A stretch of DNA of 64,000 bases. It comes from Flavobacterium ichthyis (GTDB taxonomy: Bacteria > Bacteroidota > Bacteroidia > Flavobacteriales > Flavobacteriaceae). A model generated the notes under the pieces. That model was not told the DNA's origin. It saw only the letters and a list, made by a program, of their open reading frames with translations, and made no database searches. Positions 63,833 through 64,000 of the stretch are shown piece after piece. The stretch lies in the NCBI RefSeq assembly GCF_009915155.1, contig NZ_JAABLM010000004.1, positions 62,001-126,000 on the forward strand, in the 5' to 3' direction. Both the position numbers and the translations under genes were made by a program. How positions within the stretch are numbered: the stretch's first letter is position 1; each line of letters opens with the position of its first letter.

Positions 63833-63839
63833 AAATATA
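63832..63839 (-). promoter_or_regulatory. -7 box overlapping the terminator
   Basis: TATATTTG on the minus strand (63839-63832) shares its last base with the hairpin. Transcription from it would start inside the hairpin loop, leaving a ~22-nt leader for the aminotransferase. Confidence 0.55.
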
Positions 63840-63861
63840 AGGTTAATCTCGCAAACAAGCG

Positions 63862-64000
63862 TTAAACTGAGCCGATAACGTGTTTTAAATCCGAAATCTG
63901 ATTGTCCCACAATTGTTTAGATTCGTCAATTTCATCTTCAACGGCAAAATCCACCACCATTAGCGAAACGTCTTTAGTAATTTCATCTACCAAAATTCTA
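63862..64000 (-). CDS. START-like domain protein, C-terminal end (partial)
   Basis: The minus strand is open to the window edge; the last 45 codons read RILVDEITKDVSLMVVDFAV followed by EDEIDESKQLWDNQISDLKH and VIGSV. This is the end of the START-like domain protein conserved in Bacteroidota upstream of the class IV aminotransferase. The function is unknown; START folds bind hydrophobic ligands. The terminator at 63806-63832 follows. Confidence 0.75.
   Translation of the reverse strand, partial: RILVDEITKDVSLMVVDFAVEDEIDESKQLWDNQISDLKHVIGSV

Overview
The window looks like chromosomal DNA of a Flavobacterium-type member of the Bacteroidota. It is AT-rich. Many genes are preceded by TAnnTTTG boxes, the -7 element of Bacteroidota promoters. 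It also encodes very large secreted proteins with type IX secretion (T9SS) C-terminal signals, DUF3467 next to rpoC, and a 482-residue GAPDH. These traits are typical of Flavobacteriaceae. No tRNA, rRNA, CRISPR array, prophage or insertion sequence was seen.

Layout. 1-5.6 kb: the end of rpoB, rpoC and a DUF3467 gene. 5.8-13.5 kb: two tandem cassettes, each a giant secreted protein with a ChiA-like (type C) T9SS signal, followed within 10 nt by a ~70-residue protein made of a signal peptide and a C-terminal membrane anchor, then a strong hairpin. 13.6-22.7 kb: prfC, two parvulin-type periplasmic chaperones, a MoxR ATPase and aconitase. 22.8-30.2 kb: an apparently foreign block with different codon use and different intergenic repeats. 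It carries a TetR-type regulator, an ABC1-type kinase, DUF2256, a DASH photolyase/cryptochrome, an FeS-BCP-type photolyase that lacks the cluster cysteines, a DUF2805 (TIGR03643) protein, an SDR without the catalytic tyrosine, and a MarR regulator. 30.3-48.7 kb: housekeeping genes (gap, degP/htrA, dapF, GNAT, mltG, DUF2279, lysozyme-like protein, mscS, RsmI-like methylase, LMW-PTP, dnaA, thioesterase, yigZ, HAD, ribD, prmC, ABC permease, hisS). 48.8-58.3 kb: a 1674-residue T9SS type A protein, then on the same strand a third type C cassette whose cargo is a zinc carboxypeptidase, again followed by a small anchored protein. 58.4-64 kb: P-loop ATPase, recQ, fmt, HU, YqgE, a class IV aminotransferase, and the end of a START-like gene.

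Most interesting points. All three type C cargo genes are immediately followed by a small signal-peptide/anchor gene that shares a (P)I(S/D)-x2-3-(I/L)W entry into its membrane helix and resembles PID-CTERM-like sorting tails. The one type A cargo gene has no such partner. This suggests a cargo-specific accessory factor. The light-repair block looks horizontally acquired, and two of its enzymes lack signature residues. Several dispersed repeat families split between this block and the chromosomal backbone.
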